From: Methylovulum sp.
Lineage (GTDB): Bacteria; Pseudomonadota; Gammaproteobacteria; Methylococcales; Methylomonadaceae
Assembly: GCA_016919605.1 (NCBI GenBank)
Contig: JACXTQ010000244.1
Location: 1-5,459 of the forward strand
Length of the DNA stretch: 5,459 nt
Reading direction: 5' to 3'
Under the pieces are notes generated by a model. That model saw only the letters and a list, made by a program, of their open reading frames with translations, did no database searches and had not been told where the DNA came from. Below are positions 1-5,228 of the stretch, one piece after another. The stretch's first letter is position 1. Every line of letters begins with the position of its first letter. The translations under genes were made by a program, and so were the position numbers.

Positions 1-790
1 CTCGCGCCCTTAAGGTGGAACCTGTCAGAGTCAGGCGTTTTAACATCAGCGTCCATAAATTCAATTCCGCTTTGCTGCCCTGTTGTATGGCGATTTGCAC
101 CAATCGCCCTTCCTCCGCCAAACATTTGAGGTTACGCGGCAGATAGTCACCGCCTATCATATCCAATATGACATCAACCCCTCGATTAGCAGTCAAATCC
201 AAAATCTGGGCGACAAAATCCTGCGTCCGGTAATTAATCGCGGCATCCGCGCCTAGACCCCGACACAATTGGCATTTTTCCTCCGAACCGGCGGTCACAT
301 ATACGCTCGCCCCTAAAGCTTTGGCCAATTGTATTGCAGTCGTGCCTATACCACTACCACCACCATGCACCAATAAGGTTTCATTGGCGACCAAGCCGGC
401 ACGGTCAACGACATTGCTCCAAACGGTAAAAAACGTTTCCGGCAACGCCGCCGCTTCAATCAAGGACAATCCCTGTGGCACTGGCAGGCATAATGCCGCC
501 GAAGCCAGACAATACTCGGCATAACCGCCACCCGCCACTAAGGCGCAAACGTGCGCACCTACGGTCACATGCCTGACCGCCTCGCCTACTGCCACCACCG
601 TTCCGGCAATTTCCAGCCCCGGAATATCACAAGCTCCAGGTGGCGGCGGATATAGGCCTTGACGTTGCAGCACATCAGGGCGGTTGACCCCGGCGGCGGC
701 CACCTTGACCAAAACCTGATGGGCGGCGGGTACGGGTATGACTCGTTCGGCGGGCGTTAAAACAGTCTGCTTAATTTCAATGACACGCAT
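1..790 (-). CDS. NAD(P)H quinone oxidoreductase, PIG3-like, zinc-independent MDR family (partial, C-terminus off the left edge)
   Basis: The minus strand is open from an ATG at 790-788 to the window edge, giving 263 residues. The N-terminal GroES-like domain is visible: AAAGVNRPDVLQRQG at about 31-45 and the DIPGLEIAGTVVAVGE stretch at 55-70. A Rossmann-type nucleotide-binding fold follows, with the glycine-rich GGGSGIG at 143-149 and then AIQLAKALGA. The last residues, TGSTLRAR (256-263), are a hallmark of PIG3-type quinone oxidoreductases. Family members are usually about 325-330 residues, so roughly 60-65 C-terminal residues are missing. The zinc ligands of alcohol dehydrogenases are not evident. 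By family, this is a cytoplasmic NADPH-dependent enzyme acting on quinones or other reactive carbonyls; the true substrate cannot be told. An in-frame GTG lies directly before the ATG (793-791) and a TTG at 802-800, with a stop just upstream (808-806). The ATG is preferred, although only a weak GGA is seen upstream. It is transcribed divergently from the GGDEF-EAL gene. Confidence 0.9.
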   Translation of the reverse strand, partial: MRVIEIKQTVLTPAERVIPVPAAHQVLVKVAAAGVNRPDVLQRQGLYPPPPGACDIPGLEIAGTVVAVGEAVRHVTVGAHVCALVAGGGYAEYCLASAALCLPVPQGLSLIEAAALPETFFTVWSNVVDRAGLVANETLLVHGGGSGIGTTAIQLAKALGASVYVTAGSEEKCQLCRGLGADAAINYRTQDFVAQILDLTANRGVDVILDMIGGDYLPRNLKCLAEEGRLVQIAIQQGSKAELNLWTLMLKRLTLTGSTLRAR

Positions 791-847
791 CACAACATCC
801 AATGGTCATACACAAGCCCTAAAGGGCAAATGGGCAAAATCGCAATA

Positions 848-921
848 GTACCCTAAAATCCAAGGCTTAGAAAATTCCTTATTTTGGCGTTTTTAGGTAC
901 CATAACGCATTTTTTAGGAAC
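848..921. repeat. Three TTTTAGG-type short repeats, two forming an imperfect inverted pair
   Basis: GTACCCTAAAA at 848-858 is the near inverse of TTTTTAGGTAC at 890-900, and TTTTTAGGAAC at 911-921 repeats the second copy in the same orientation. The first copy lies within 70 bp of the oxidoreductase start. The arrangement could be an operator for a dimeric regulator. The motif is short and A/T-rich, so chance similarity is possible. No regulator gene lies next to it in the window. Confidence 0.3.
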
Positions 922-987
922 AAACGCCCCCATCAACAAAAAAACACCCAACCATAACTCATTGAAAAAAATATAAAAATATTTTTT

Positions 988-996
988 TGGTATAAA
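988..996 (+). promoter_or_regulatory. Candidate extended -10 promoter for the GGDEF-EAL gene
   Basis: TGGTATAAA matches the sigma-70 extended -10 pattern TGnTATAAT with one mismatch in the hexamer. It sits at the downstream edge of a long A/T tract that could act as an UP-like or curved element. No good -35 hexamer is found 16-18 bp upstream, which extended -10 promoters can tolerate. It would give a leader of about 150 nt before the ATG at 1158. Confidence 0.35.
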
Positions 997-1146
997 TTCA
1001 CTACTTTTTTGGCACTCATTAATATTTCCTCAAGCGTTTTACTGTTAAGCTAAAAGAGCCGTTAGGCAAATTAAATTCTTGCCGCCCCAAGCCTTTATTG
1101 CCAACCGCTTATTATCACCGTTACCGTTTTTGGGCTTAAGCCTACT

Positions 1147-1150
1147 AAGG
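1147..1150 (+). promoter_or_regulatory. Ribosome binding site that decides the GGDEF-EAL start
   Basis: AAGG lies 7 nt before the ATG at 1158 but only 1 nt before the in-frame GTG at 1152. The spacing supports ATG 1158 as the real start and argues against the longer GTG reading. Confidence 0.6.
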
Positions 1151-1157
1151 TGTGGAT

Positions 1158-2975
1158 ATGAACAGCTTATCAGCTTATTTTAGCCCTTATTTAACTTGCC
1201 TGATAAGCGTGGCACTAGCGGTTGTCGGCGTAATGTTAGCCTGGGCATGGGTCATGAGCAAACGGCAACGAGTACGACAGCGTTCTACCCTCAGCGAAGA
1301 AAAATTCCGCATCATGTTTGAAACGTCACCTATGGGCATTGTCAAAAATGCACTGGATGGCCGCTATCTCGAAGCCAATAACGCCCTGCTCACTATGCTC
1401 GGTTATTCTTTGGCAGAGCTTAACCAACTGACATATCGGCAGTTAAGCCCCCAAGAGTATGAACCCGAAGAAAATCGGCAATTTGAAAACCTACGCAAAA
1501 CCCACCGTTACGGGCCGTTTGAAAAAGAATATATCCACAAGGACAGCCATCGTTTTGCCGTCCGCCTTAACGGTGTTCTCGTCAATGGCAGTAATGGCGA
1601 ACACTACATTTGGTCATTCATCGAAGACATTAGCCAAAAAAAAGCCACCGATGAGCTGATTTGGCAACAAACCAATTTTGACCCGCTCACTGACTTGCCC
1701 AACCGCCACATGTTCCAAGATCGCCTGGATCAAGAAATCAAAAAAAACCACCGCAATAACCGCCAATTGGCATTATTGTTCCTCAATCTGGATAGGTTTA
1801 AGCAAATCAACGACAGCCTAGGGCATAGCATAGGCGATGAAGTGCTTAAAAAAGTGGCACAACGGCTAAATCACTGCGCCCGTGAGGTTGATACCATCGC
1901 CCGTCTTGGCGGCGATGAATTTGCGATAATTCTGGGCAACCTCGAAGATTTCAACATTGCCGAATCGATAGCCGAACGGATAAGGGCGGATTTGTCAAAG
2001 CCTTTTAGTATTGGCACAGAAATGCTCTATATCTCGGTCAGCATTGGCATCACCTGTTATCCAGAAAATGCGGCTAGCGGCGAAGAATTGCTTAAATGCG
2101 CCGATCAGGCCGTCCATTATGCCAAAACCCAAGGCCGCAACCGTTACAGTTTTTTCAATCCGTCAATGCAAGCAGCCGCTCAGAAAAAGATGAAACTTAT
2201 CATAGACTTGCATACCGCCATTGCCGAGCAGCAATTTTATCTGGTTTACCAGCCCATTGTCGAGTTACGTACCGGTATCATTGGTAAAGCCGAAGCACTG
2301 ATCCGCTGGCTTCATCCGACACTCGGCCTGATTAGCCCTAGCGAATTCATTCCTATCGCTGAAGATACCGGCATGATTATCGACATCGGCACTTGGGTGT
2401 TCCGTCAAGCCGCACAACAAGCTAAGCTCTGGCGGGAACATTACCACGCCGACTTCCAGATCAGCGTCAACAAATCGCCCGTACAACTACAAAATCAAGA
2501 CCACCATTATGAGTCTTGGGTCAGCCAACTCAACAAAATGGCTTTACCTGGGCAAAGCATCGTCATGGAAATCACCGAAAGCCTATTACTGGACAATAAC
2601 AACCTAATCGACACTAAGTTGCGCGAATTTCAGGCGGCGGGTATCCAACTATCGTTGGATGATTTCGGCACGGGCTACTGCTCATTATTGTATCTAAAAA
2701 AATTTAATATCGATTATTTAAAAATAGACCAATCCTTTGTCCGTAACTTAAAAGCCGATTCTGACGATATGACGCTGTGCGAAGCCATTATTGTCATGGC
2801 CCATAAACTAGGCATAAAAGTCATTGCCGAAGGTATAGAAACCACCGAACAACGCGATTTGCTGGCCACCGCTGATTGCGATTACGGGCAGGGCTATTTA
2901 TTTTCCAAACCCGTCAGGCCCGAAGAATTCGCCAAACTGTTCACTGGACATAACAACCCAGTAACCGCCATTTGA
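1158..2975 (+). CDS. Membrane-anchored PAS-GGDEF-EAL protein (diguanylate cyclase / c-di-GMP phosphodiesterase)
   Basis: The 605-residue protein would make and/or degrade cyclic di-GMP at the inner membrane. Numbering is from ATG 1158; an in-frame GTG at 1152 would add two residues but is too close to the AAGG. A single hydrophobic helix (about 10-33) is followed by the basic KRQRVRQR. A PAS domain (about 48-161) has the typical SPMGIVK and LEANNALLTMLGYS stretches. The GGDEF domain (about 174-335) starts at FDPLTDLPNR and has an intact GGDEF at 251-255. An RxxD (REVD, 242-245) lies five residues before it, matching the product-inhibition I-site. The EAL domain (about 348-598) keeps EAL at 379-381, the asparagine in VNKSP, MEITES, DDFGTG at 501-506, the lysine in YLKID, AEGIET and the late YGQGYLF. 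Both halves therefore look catalytically competent, but bifunctional proteins often use only one activity. There is no sizeable periplasmic domain, so the PAS domain is the likely sensor; its ligand cannot be read from the sequence. The gene appears to stand alone. Confidence 0.93.
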   Translation: MNSLSAYFSPYLTCLISVALAVVGVMLAWAWVMSKRQRVRQRSTLSEEKFRIMFETSPMGIVKNALDGRYLEANNALLTMLGYSLAELNQLTYRQLSPQEYEPEENRQFENLRKTHRYGPFEKEYIHKDSHRFAVRLNGVLVNGSNGEHYIWSFIEDISQKKATDELIWQQTNFDPLTDLPNRHMFQDRLDQEIKKNHRNNRQLALLFLNLDRFKQINDSLGHSIGDEVLKKVAQRLNHCAREVDTIARLGGDEFAIILGNLEDFNIAESIAERIRADLSKPFSIGTEMLYISVSIGITCYPENAASGEELLKCADQAVHYAKTQGRNRYSFFNPSMQAAAQKKMKLIIDLHTAIAEQQFYLVYQPIVELRTGIIGKAEALIRWLHPTLGLISPSEFIPIAEDTGMIIDIGTWVFRQAAQQAKLWREHYHADFQISVNKSPVQLQNQDHHYESWVSQLNKMALPGQSIVMEITESLLLDNNNLIDTKLREFQAAGIQLSLDDFGTGYCSLLYLKKFNIDYLKIDQSFVRNLKADSDDMTLCEAIIVMAHKLGIKVIAEGIETTEQRDLLATADCDYGQGYLFSKPVRPEEFAKLFTGHNNPVTAI

Positions 2976-3061
2976 CGCTTATACCTGCACAGTGCTATCG
3001 TTTCGGACTTAAGTCACTGCCATTAAGTTAATGGGGTTGTGGTTTTAATTTCAACAAGATA

Positions 3062-3130
3062 GGATTAACCGTTCGCCTGTCTCCAGACCACCCTTGTGGT
3101 GGAGCTGGTCGAAGGGTGGGCGGTTAATCC
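3062..3130 (+). repeat. Nested hairpin repeat, diverged copy of the TCGA-core palindrome
   Basis: GGATTAACCG (3062-3071) is the perfect inverse of CGGTTAATCC (3121-3130). Within it, CCACCCTT (3088-3095) pairs with AAGGGTGG (3112-3119) around a 16-nt loop. The loop region GTGGTGGAGCTGGTCGAA resembles GTGGTGAGCGTGTCGAA of the copy at 4426-4470. The outer arm overlaps the next hairpin (3124-3166), which has the opposite orientation, so the two form an inverted pair. Confidence 0.65.
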
Positions 3131-3166
3131 GTTCATGGTTCGACAAGCTCACCACGAACGGATTAA
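3124..3166 (-). repeat. TCGA-core hairpin repeat, copy B
   Basis: TTAATCCGTTC (3124-3134) pairs perfectly with GAACGGATTAA (3156-3166). After one mismatch, TGGT (3136-3139) pairs with ACCA (3151-3154), leaving the loop TCGACAAGCTC. Its reverse complement is nearly identical to the copy at 4426-4470, differing by one base in the core and one A/T pair at the ends. Repetition of the asymmetric core as well as the stem marks it as a dispersed repeat and not a chance hairpin. Confidence 0.75.
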
Positions 3167-3294
3167 CTTACCCTATCCTAAGCCAATGGCACTTAATCAT
3201 ATTGTTGAAACTAAAATAAAATTCCTTAACTTAATGGCAGTGGGCATTAATCTCCAACAACACTAAACACTCACCAATAGGATAAAAACAGACC

Positions 3295-4326
3295 ATGATT
3301 AAGGCAGGTATTGTAGGCGGCACCGGTTATACCGGGGTCGAACTGTTACGGATTTTGGCACGGCATCCAGATGTCGCCATCACCGCCGTCACCTCACGCG
3401 CTGATGCCGGAGTGCGCGTAGACACCGTCTATCCCAGCCTACGCAAATTAGTTGATGTCAGCTTCTCCCAACCGGACATTGACACGTTGGCAGACTGTGA
3501 TGTGGTATTTTTCGCCACCCCCAACGGCACGGCCATGCAAATGGCTGAAGCCTTATTGGAACGTGGCGTTAAAGTCATCGACCTGTCCGCCGATTTCAGG
3601 CTGCAAGATGTGAAGGAATGGCAACAGTGGTATGGCATGACCCACGCCTGCCCCGATTTGATTAAACACGCCGTTTACGGCCTGCCCGAAGTCAACCGCG
3701 CCGCCATCCAACAAGCGCAGTTGATCGCTTGCCCAGGCTGTTACCCGACCGCCGTGCAACTGGGTTTTTTGCCCTTGCTTGAACAAGGGCTGATTGACAG
3801 CGACCACCTCATCGCCGATGTCAAATCCGGTGTCAGCGGAGCCGGACGCAAAGCGGAATTGGCGACTTTAATGAGCGAAACGGGCGAAAGCTTTAAGGCC
3901 TACGCGGTCAGCGGCCATCGGCATTTGCCGGAAATCAGCCAAGGCCTAAGCCTTGCCGCCGGACAAGCCGTGCAACTGACCTTTGTCCCGCACCTGACCC
4001 CCATGATACGCGGCATCCACGCCACCTTATATGCACGGTTGCAGGTGGGCGCAGAAAACATCCAAGCCTTGTACGAACAACGCTACCAAAATGAAGCCTT
4101 TGTCGATGTCCTCCCGCAAGGCGCACATCCCGACACCCGCAACGTCCGTGGCAGCAACAACTGCCAAATCGCCCTGCACCAACCACAAGGCGGCAACACC
4201 TTAGTGATTTTATCGGTCATCGACAACCTGGTCAAAGGCGCGTCAGGCCAAGCCGTGCAGAACATGAACCTGATGTTTGGCTTGGCAGAAACAACGGGGC
4301 TGGAGATTGTCGCCTTATATCCTTAA
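3295..4326 (+). CDS. argC: N-acetyl-gamma-glutamyl-phosphate reductase ArgC
   Basis: The 343-residue protein matches the usual length of the long (type 1) ArgC. It catalyses the third step of arginine biosynthesis in the cytoplasm: NADPH-dependent reduction of N-acetylglutamyl-5-phosphate to N-acetylglutamate semialdehyde. The N-terminal Rossmann fold shows GGTGYTG at 8-14, then FFATPNGTA (72-80) and DLSADFR (96-102). The catalytic cysteine is Cys149 in ACPGCYPTA (145-153). The conserved loop KSGVSGAGRK lies at 177-186, and the histidine motif GHRHLPEI (207-214) supplies the expected catalytic base. FVPHLTPMIRGIH (230-242) and the C-terminal SVIDNLVKGASGQAVQNMN segment (about 307-325) complete the family pattern. 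No key residue is missing. The ATG at 3295 is the natural start, since the glycine motif begins only seven residues in; AGGA at 3279-3282 is 12 nt upstream. No other arg gene is adjacent. It lies between two MITE-like elements, and no ArgR site was recognised upstream. Confidence 0.97.
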   Translation: MIKAGIVGGTGYTGVELLRILARHPDVAITAVTSRADAGVRVDTVYPSLRKLVDVSFSQPDIDTLADCDVVFFATPNGTAMQMAEALLERGVKVIDLSADFRLQDVKEWQQWYGMTHACPDLIKHAVYGLPEVNRAAIQQAQLIACPGCYPTAVQLGFLPLLEQGLIDSDHLIADVKSGVSGAGRKAELATLMSETGESFKAYAVSGHRHLPEISQGLSLAAGQAVQLTFVPHLTPMIRGIHATLYARLQVGAENIQALYEQRYQNEAFVDVLPQGAHPDTRNVRGSNNCQIALHQPQGGNTLVILSVIDNLVKGASGQAVQNMNLMFGLAETTGLEIVALYP

Positions 4327-4340
4327 GCCCCTTTATCACC

Positions 4341-4368
4341 GTAGAGACGTTGCCCCGCAACGTCTTTG
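4341..4368 (+). terminator. GTAG-led hairpin after argC: possible terminator or REP-like repeat
   Basis: AGACGTTGC (4345-4353) pairs perfectly with GCAACGTCT (4357-4365) around a CCC loop, 18 bp after the argC stop (stop ends at 4326). The stem is stable, but the following T run is short (TTTG), so intrinsic termination would be weak. GTAG (4341-4344) sits directly 5' of the stem, the tetranucleotide typical of REP elements recognised by RAYT transposases. It may be a REP-type repeat serving as the argC 3' end. Confidence 0.5.
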
Positions 4369-4425
4369 CCCTTGGCCTGAAAGACCAAGATACACTCTAA
4401 ACGGTTAAGTTTTTCGGTTTTTAGG

Positions 4426-4470
4426 TTAAATCCGTTCGTGGTGAGCGTGTCGAACCATGAACGGATTTAA
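4426..4470 (+). repeat. TCGA-core hairpin repeat, copy C (upstream of yidD)
   Basis: TTAAATCCGTTC (4426-4437) pairs perfectly with GAACGGATTTAA (4459-4470). TGGT (4439-4442) pairs with ACCA (4454-4457) around the loop GAGCGTGTCGA, with a G-T wobble between the stems. It is nearly identical, in reverse orientation, to 3124-3166, and lies outside both MITE-like elements. It ends 26 bp before the yidD ATG, so the transcript hairpin could affect expression of that gene. Confidence 0.75.
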
Positions 4471-4496
4471 TCGCCCCTATTGATGCAGGACACTAG

Positions 4497-4859
4497 ATGC
4501 TCAACCAATCGCTAGCGCTCGCCATCACCGGCTACCAAAAATACATCTCCCCTTACAAAGGCTTTTGCTGCGCCCATCGGGTACGGCACGGCAGCCTGTC
4601 TTGCTCTGAATATACCAAACACACGCTATTGCAAAATGGGCTTTGGCAGTCGCTACCAAAAATCAGGGCGCGTTTCCAAGCCTGTAAAGCCGCCGCCTTG
4701 GCATTGTCGGAACAGCACGAGCGTGAGCGCGACAACGCTAGGAACAGACAATTGGACAAAGCCAGTGATTACTGCGATTGCGGCGAGCTAGTGCTTGACC
4801 TGATCCCCTCCGAACTAAGCTGTGGCGGGGCTGATGCTTGTGCCTGTACGCCGTGGTAG
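4497..4859 (+). CDS. yidD: YidD-family membrane protein insertion efficiency factor, cysteine-rich variant
   Basis: The 120-residue product carries the YidD (DUF37) core in its first 65 residues. GYQKYISP at 12-19 matches the YQRLISP of E. coli YidD. It is followed by a glycine and cysteine (22-25), SCSEYTKHTLLQNG (35-48, compare TCSSYGIEALRRFG), tryptophan 50, and the RARFQAC that matches the final KRVLKCHP region. YidD is thought to sit at the inner face of the cytoplasmic membrane and help YidC-dependent insertion. Odd points are about four extra residues (RVRHGS region, 28-34) between the first cysteines and the second, loss of the HP after the last core cysteine, and a 50-residue tail. 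That tail has a charged, likely helical part (71-90) and five more cysteines (93, 95, 109, 114, 116), making nine in total. The gene is not in the usual rpmH-rnpA-yidD-yidC order here. AGGA at 4487-4490, 6 nt before the ATG, supports the start. Function is inferred from the core only. Confidence 0.7.
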   Translation: MLNQSLALAITGYQKYISPYKGFCCAHRVRHGSLSCSEYTKHTLLQNGLWQSLPKIRARFQACKAAALALSEQHERERDNARNRQLDKASDYCDCGELVLDLIPSELSCGGADACACTPW

Positions 4860-4894
4860 CTTGAACTTTATTTTTAAAATGCGGATTATTCACT

Positions 4895-4927
4895 ACCTTA
4901 GTATTATGATAATGATTATACTAAGGT
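4895..4927. promoter_or_regulatory. Fur-box-like site within a 10-bp-stem palindrome
   Basis: TGATAATGATTATAC (4907-4921) matches the 7-1-7 Fur consensus TGATAATNATTATCA at 12 of 14 defined positions. It overlaps a larger palindrome in which ACCTTAGTAT (4895-4904) pairs with ATACTAAGGT (4918-4927). There is no T tract, so a terminator is less likely, although the site follows the yidD stop by 35 bp. If functional, it would give iron-responsive repression of a transcript reaching the secreted-protein gene at 5229. That gene is about 300 bp away, with the MITE-like element in between. Confidence 0.45.
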
Positions 4928-4950
4928 TGGCTGTATGCCGCCTTAACCGT

Positions 4951-5206
4951 TACTGCCATTAAGTTAAGATATTCGTTTAAATAATCAATGTATTGCTACA
5001 AATAAAATACGACGTAGGTCGGGCAAGCGGTTCTGCCCGACATTCCCACACGTTGGAACAATAAGTGTCGCTCCGCCCCATAAACCCTAAGCTTTCCTTA
5101 TAGTGGCGGTAAAGCGTCGGGCAGAACCGCTTGCCCGACCTACGCCATCTACACCATTTTATCTTATCGAAATAAAACGTATAAATTCATTAACCTAATA
5201 GCAGTA
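4951..5206. mobile_element. MITE-like non-coding element 2 (256 bp, ends shared with element 1)
   Basis: ACTGCCATTAAGTTAA at 4952-4967 is identical to the end of element 1, and TTAACCTAATAGCAGT at 5190-5205 is its inverse with two mismatches; an outer T/A pair extends the match to 4951 and 5206. The inverse of 5161-5177 reads TTTTATTTCGATAAGAT, resembling the subterminal motif of element 1 at the same 28-bp distance from the end. A looser version is at 4976-4993. The interior holds a perfect 29-bp inverted repeat built from two GTAG-led hairpins. No open reading frame and no clear target-site duplication are seen. It lies just upstream of the secreted-protein gene and may carry or displace its promoter. 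Confidence 0.55.
5013..5144. repeat. Inverted pair of REP-like hairpins (BIME-like doublet)
   Basis: Bases 5013-5041 and 5116-5144 are perfect 29-bp inverted copies separated by 74 bp. Each copy is itself a hairpin: GTCGGGCA pairs with TGCCCGAC around an 8-nt loop (5018-5041 and 5116-5139). Each has GTAG (5014-5017), or its complement CTAC (5140-5143), on the outer side. A GTAG tetranucleotide next to a palindrome, arranged as an inverted doublet, is the pattern of REP/BIME elements moved by RAYT transposases. No RAYT gene is in the window. Confidence 0.7.
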
Positions 5207-5228
5207 CCCCCAACCCTCGGAGACACTT

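Larger units (their letters stand above)
791..1157. other. Divergent intergenic region between the oxidoreductase and the GGDEF-EAL gene
   Basis: No convincing open reading frame is present. The stretch holds three related TTTTAGG-type motifs near 848-921, a strongly AT-rich block (about 955-1012) with a perfect AAAAATATTTTT palindrome at 975-986, and a candidate extended -10 element at 988-996. A 10-bp palindrome, GGCTTAAGCC, lies at 1133-1142, just ahead of the ribosome binding site of the downstream gene. If the -10 element is real, the leader is about 150 nt. I could not fit this leader to a known c-di-GMP riboswitch. Confidence 0.6.
3015..3242. mobile_element. MITE-like non-coding element 1 (228 bp, 17-bp perfect terminal inverted repeats)
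   Basis: CACTGCCATTAAGTTAA at 3015-3031 is the exact inverse of 3226-3242. Inside, TTTTAATTTCAACAAGAT (3043-3060) pairs with the inverse of 3199-3216 at 16 of 18 positions, each 26-28 bp from its end, so the arms are homologous beyond the terminal repeat. The centre holds an inverted pair of hairpin repeats (3062-3166). There is no open reading frame, so any movement would need a transposase supplied from elsewhere. A second unit with the same ends lies at 4951-5206. The end resembles my recollection of the IS4 terminal repeat (TAATGCCGATCAGTTAAGG), which suggests mobilisation by an IS4-family enzyme; this is inference. I see no clear target-site duplication, so the insertion may be old. Confidence 0.6.
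2976..3294. other. Repeat-filled intergenic region before argC
   Basis: No gene is supported here. Nearly all of it is the palindromic element at 3015-3242. The remaining 3243-3294 is the immediate argC leader, with AGGA at 3279-3282 lying 12 nt before the argC ATG, a longer gap than usual. No classical stem plus U-tract terminator is seen after the GGDEF-EAL gene. TTGAAA at 3205-3210 is not followed by a good -10 hexamer, so I could not identify the argC promoter. Confidence 0.6.
4860..5228. other. Intergenic region with a Fur-box-like palindrome and MITE-like element 2
   Basis: No gene is supported. The region holds the palindrome with a Fur-box-like core (4895-4927), the element at 4951-5206, and a strong ribosome binding site (CGGAG, 5218-5222) for the gene at 5229. 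A weak promoter-like pair, TTGAAC (4861-4866) and GATTAT (4884-4889) at 17-bp spacing, lies just ahead of the Fur-like site. Confidence 0.55.

Noticed and set aside
321..524. Plus-strand open frame inside the oxidoreductase gene
   Set aside because: It lies wholly antisense to a well-supported coding region, and its product shows no recognisable motif.
1011..1027. Sigma-54 promoter suggested by TGGCAC
   Set aside because: The required GC of the -12 element is absent at the right spacing; the downstream bases are A/T only.
997..1157. c-di-GMP riboswitch in the leader of the GGDEF-EAL gene
   Set aside because: The leader contains GGCAAA and some small inverted repeats, but I could not align the conserved core or helices of the GEMM classes.
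3205..3233. TTGAAA as the -35 of an argC promoter inside element 1
   Set aside because: At 16-17 bp spacing the -10 candidates (TAACTT, AACTTA) match the consensus poorly.
4400..4951. 10-bp inverted match AACGGTTAAG (4400-4409) / CTTAACCGTT (4942-4951) flanking yidD
   Set aside because: It is too short and not extended by flanking similarity, so chance is a sufficient explanation.
3015..5206. argC-yidD as cargo of a composite transposon bounded by the two MITE-like elements
   Set aside because: Neither unit encodes a transposase, no target-site duplication is visible at the outer ends, and argC is a core gene. Independent insertions explain the layout more simply.
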